Below are positions 17,720 to 18,785 of a DNA stretch of 18,785 nt, piece by piece. Position 1 is the stretch's first letter. Each line of letters opens with the position of its first letter. The notes beneath the pieces are model-generated. The model was not told the origin of the DNA and searched no databases. It was given only the letters and a program-made list of their open reading frames with translations. The stretch comes from Eimeria necatrix (lineage: Eukaryota; Apicomplexa; Conoidasida; Eucoccidiorida; Eimeriidae): positions 54,359 to 73,143 of the forward strand of contig NW_013654960.1 of NCBI RefSeq assembly GCF_000499385.1, written 5' to 3'. Both the position numbers and the translations under genes were made by a program.

Positions 17720-17972
17720 CTGCTGCTGCTGCTTTTCGAGTTTTAAATATTTATTTTTGTTTTAAAATTAATTTAAAGTATTTTAAAGAAAAAAAAGGCG
17801 AAATAAAAGTGCTGCTGCTGCCAAATCCGAGGCCCCTGCTGCTGCAGCGCAGCACTCGGGGCTGCTGCTGCTGCTGCATGCACGGAGCAGCAGCACAGCT
17901 GCTGCGAGAGAAAACCCTCGGCTAAACCCTCAAAAGATAAACCCCAATAGCTAAACAGCAAAACCCTAAACC
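17720..17972. other. AT-rich and triplet spacer
   Basis: AT-rich DNA at 17738-17805 is followed by short CTG/CAG runs and a TGCATGCA at 17875-17882. Scattered AAACCC words begin at 17912. No gene is seen. Confidence 0.5.
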
Positions 17973-18538
17973 CTAAAAAGAGGTTTTAGCTTCATCTCGC
18001 TCTTTGCTGCCTTCAAGGGCTTCCGCGGGGGGCCCCAGCCGTCGGCCTCCCCCAAGCCCTAAACCCTAAACCCTAAACCCTAAACCCTAAACCCTCATTC
18101 GACGTTTCGCCACAAATATAGACATCGGGGACAGACTGCAGCGGCAACAACTGCAGGCAGGGAAGAATAGCTGCAGCAGCAGCGGCACGAGCAGCAGCAG
18201 CAGCAGCAGCAGCAGCGAGACGAACAGCAGCAGCAGCTGCAGCAGCAGAAATGGCAGAAGCAGAAGACCGCCGCTCTGCCTCCCTCTCCAGAGGGTTGCG
18301 ACAGAAGGTGGGCCGCCTGGACCCTCGAAGCTTAAGGGTTTAGGGTTTAGGGTTTAGGGTTTAGGGTTTAGCGCAGCAGCAGCAGCTGCTGCTGCTGCGC
18401 TAAACCCTCCCCGCTGCTGCTGCTGCTGCTGCTGCTGCTGACTCAGCCCCTGCTGCTGCTGCCCCCCTTTGTCCCTCACCTTCAGCTCCGCCGCACTGCT
18501 GCCGCTGCCCCCACCGCCCCCGCCGCTGCTGCTGCTGC

Positions 18539-18580
<42 letters not shown>

Positions 18581-18593
18581 AGGGCCGCGGCAT
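17973..18593 (-). CDS. Candidate three-exon small Ser/Gly-rich gene
   Basis: Proposed exons are 18593-18480, 18135-18093 and 18058-17973, giving about 80 aa. Exon 1 is MPRPC, poly-Ser, poly-Gly and AAELK, with donor GTGAGG. Exon 2, after CCGCTGCAG, reads SVPDVYICGETSNEG; DVYICGETSNEG faintly resembles one RCC1-type blade but is too short to assign. Exon 3 ends ERDEAKTSF then TAG. Phases match. Intron 2 is almost wholly AAACCCT, as in rtcB. It conflicts with the plus-strand candidate at 18251. Confidence 0.25.
18057..18097 (-). repeat. AAACCCT telomere-like array
   Basis: Five to six heptamers in AAACCCT sense on the plus strand, between two short segments with coding character on the minus strand. 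Confidence 0.9.
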
Positions 18594-18715
18594 GCGCGAA
18601 GGCGGCAGCAGCAGAGACGACCGCTACGCCGGCCAGGGCGGAGTCTTCGAAAGACTCGAAGAGACAACAGAAGGCAAAAGGAGGGGCAAGGACAAGGGGC
18701 CTGCGCCCGCCAGAT
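18251..18715 (+). CDS. Candidate plus-strand gene start, two exons, runs toward the window end
   Basis: Exon 1 (18251-18307) reads MAEAEDRRSASLSRGLRQK and ends at AAG|GTGGGC. The intron holds TTTAGGG heptamers and CTG runs. A CTG-rich tract ending CTGCTGCAG then opens a phase-0 exon at 18583: GRGMREGGSSRDDRYAG, QGGVFERLEETTEGKRRGKD and KGPAPAR, after which the frame enters a CTG run as poly-Cys to the window end, so a further intron or the true 3' end is not visible. The charged composition of exon 2 is unlike the surrounding repeat frames. No family is recognised. ATG 18592 is an alternative start. Confidence 0.38.
18335..18371 (+). repeat. TTTAGGG telomere-like array
   Basis: About five TTTAGGG heptamers in plus sense, inside the proposed intron of the 18251 candidate. 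Confidence 0.9.
18531..18581. repeat. CTG run before the 18583 exon
   Basis: A CTG tract ends in CAG and could serve as a polypyrimidine-like acceptor tract for the plus-strand exon, or encode poly-Ser on the minus strand. Confidence 0.85.
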
Positions 18716-18718
18716 GTG

Positions 18719-18720
18719 CG

Positions 18721-18785
<65 letters not shown>
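18719..18785. repeat. Long pure CTG run cut by the window end
   Basis: At least 21 uninterrupted CTG triplets reach the last base of the window, so its true length is not visible. Confidence 0.95.

Noticed and set aside
9431..18371. True chromosome end (telomere)
   Set aside because: Arrays are short, occur in both orientations and alternate with conserved rtcB exons, so they are interstitial.

Overview
The window looks like nuclear DNA of an apicomplexan coccidian of the genus Eimeria. Two repeat classes dominate: CTG/CAG triplet runs, read as poly-Gln, poly-Ala or poly-Ser depending on frame, and the apicomplexan/plant-type telomere heptamer TTTAGGG/AAACCCT, here at interstitial sites. This pairing is known from the repeat-rich chromosome segments of Eimeria. 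I cannot name the species. There are no bacterial-style genes, tRNAs, rRNAs or CRISPR arrays.

The only gene recognised with certainty is on the minus strand at 9662-14983. It is RtcB, the tRNA-splicing RNA ligase, reconstructed by eye as ten exons whose phases all agree. The product is about 506 aa, close to the roughly 505 aa of animal RtcB. Its nine introns are built largely from telomere-like heptamers, degenerate heptamers, GC-rich blocks and one tetranucleotide microsatellite. Intron 3 appears to use a GC-AG boundary. The 5' end of exon 8, with its splice acceptor, is duplicated in frame. Exon 9 carries a one-base frame break in a G/C homopolymer just before the catalytic histidine.

Layout: 1-215 GGGGCCCC blocks; 300-355 CTG run; 380-3185 a large Gln/Ala-rich hypothetical protein (minus, probably three exons); 3.2-4.06 kb triplet-rich sequence open on both strands; 4.07-5.03 kb triplet-rich non-genic sequence with a 16-bp TGCATGC palindrome; 5.03-5.69 kb AT-rich; 5.69-6.17 kb a ~42-bp GC minisatellite; 6.2-8.8 kb AT-rich intergenic DNA with a possible structured element near 6.4 kb; 8.89-9.47 kb GC and AT minisatellites and a TTTAGGG array; 9.66-14.98 kb rtcB; 15.0-15.5 kb CTG runs; 15.5-15.85 kb AT-rich; 15.85-17.7 kb triplet-rich sequence with weak gene candidates and two long-unit tandem repeats; 17.9-18.7 kb telomere-like arrays interleaved with short exon candidates on both strands; then a CTG run to the window end.

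The genes show no sign of forming a pathway. The main interest is how a highly conserved housekeeping gene tolerates introns and exon edges that are made of telomere-like and other simple repeats.
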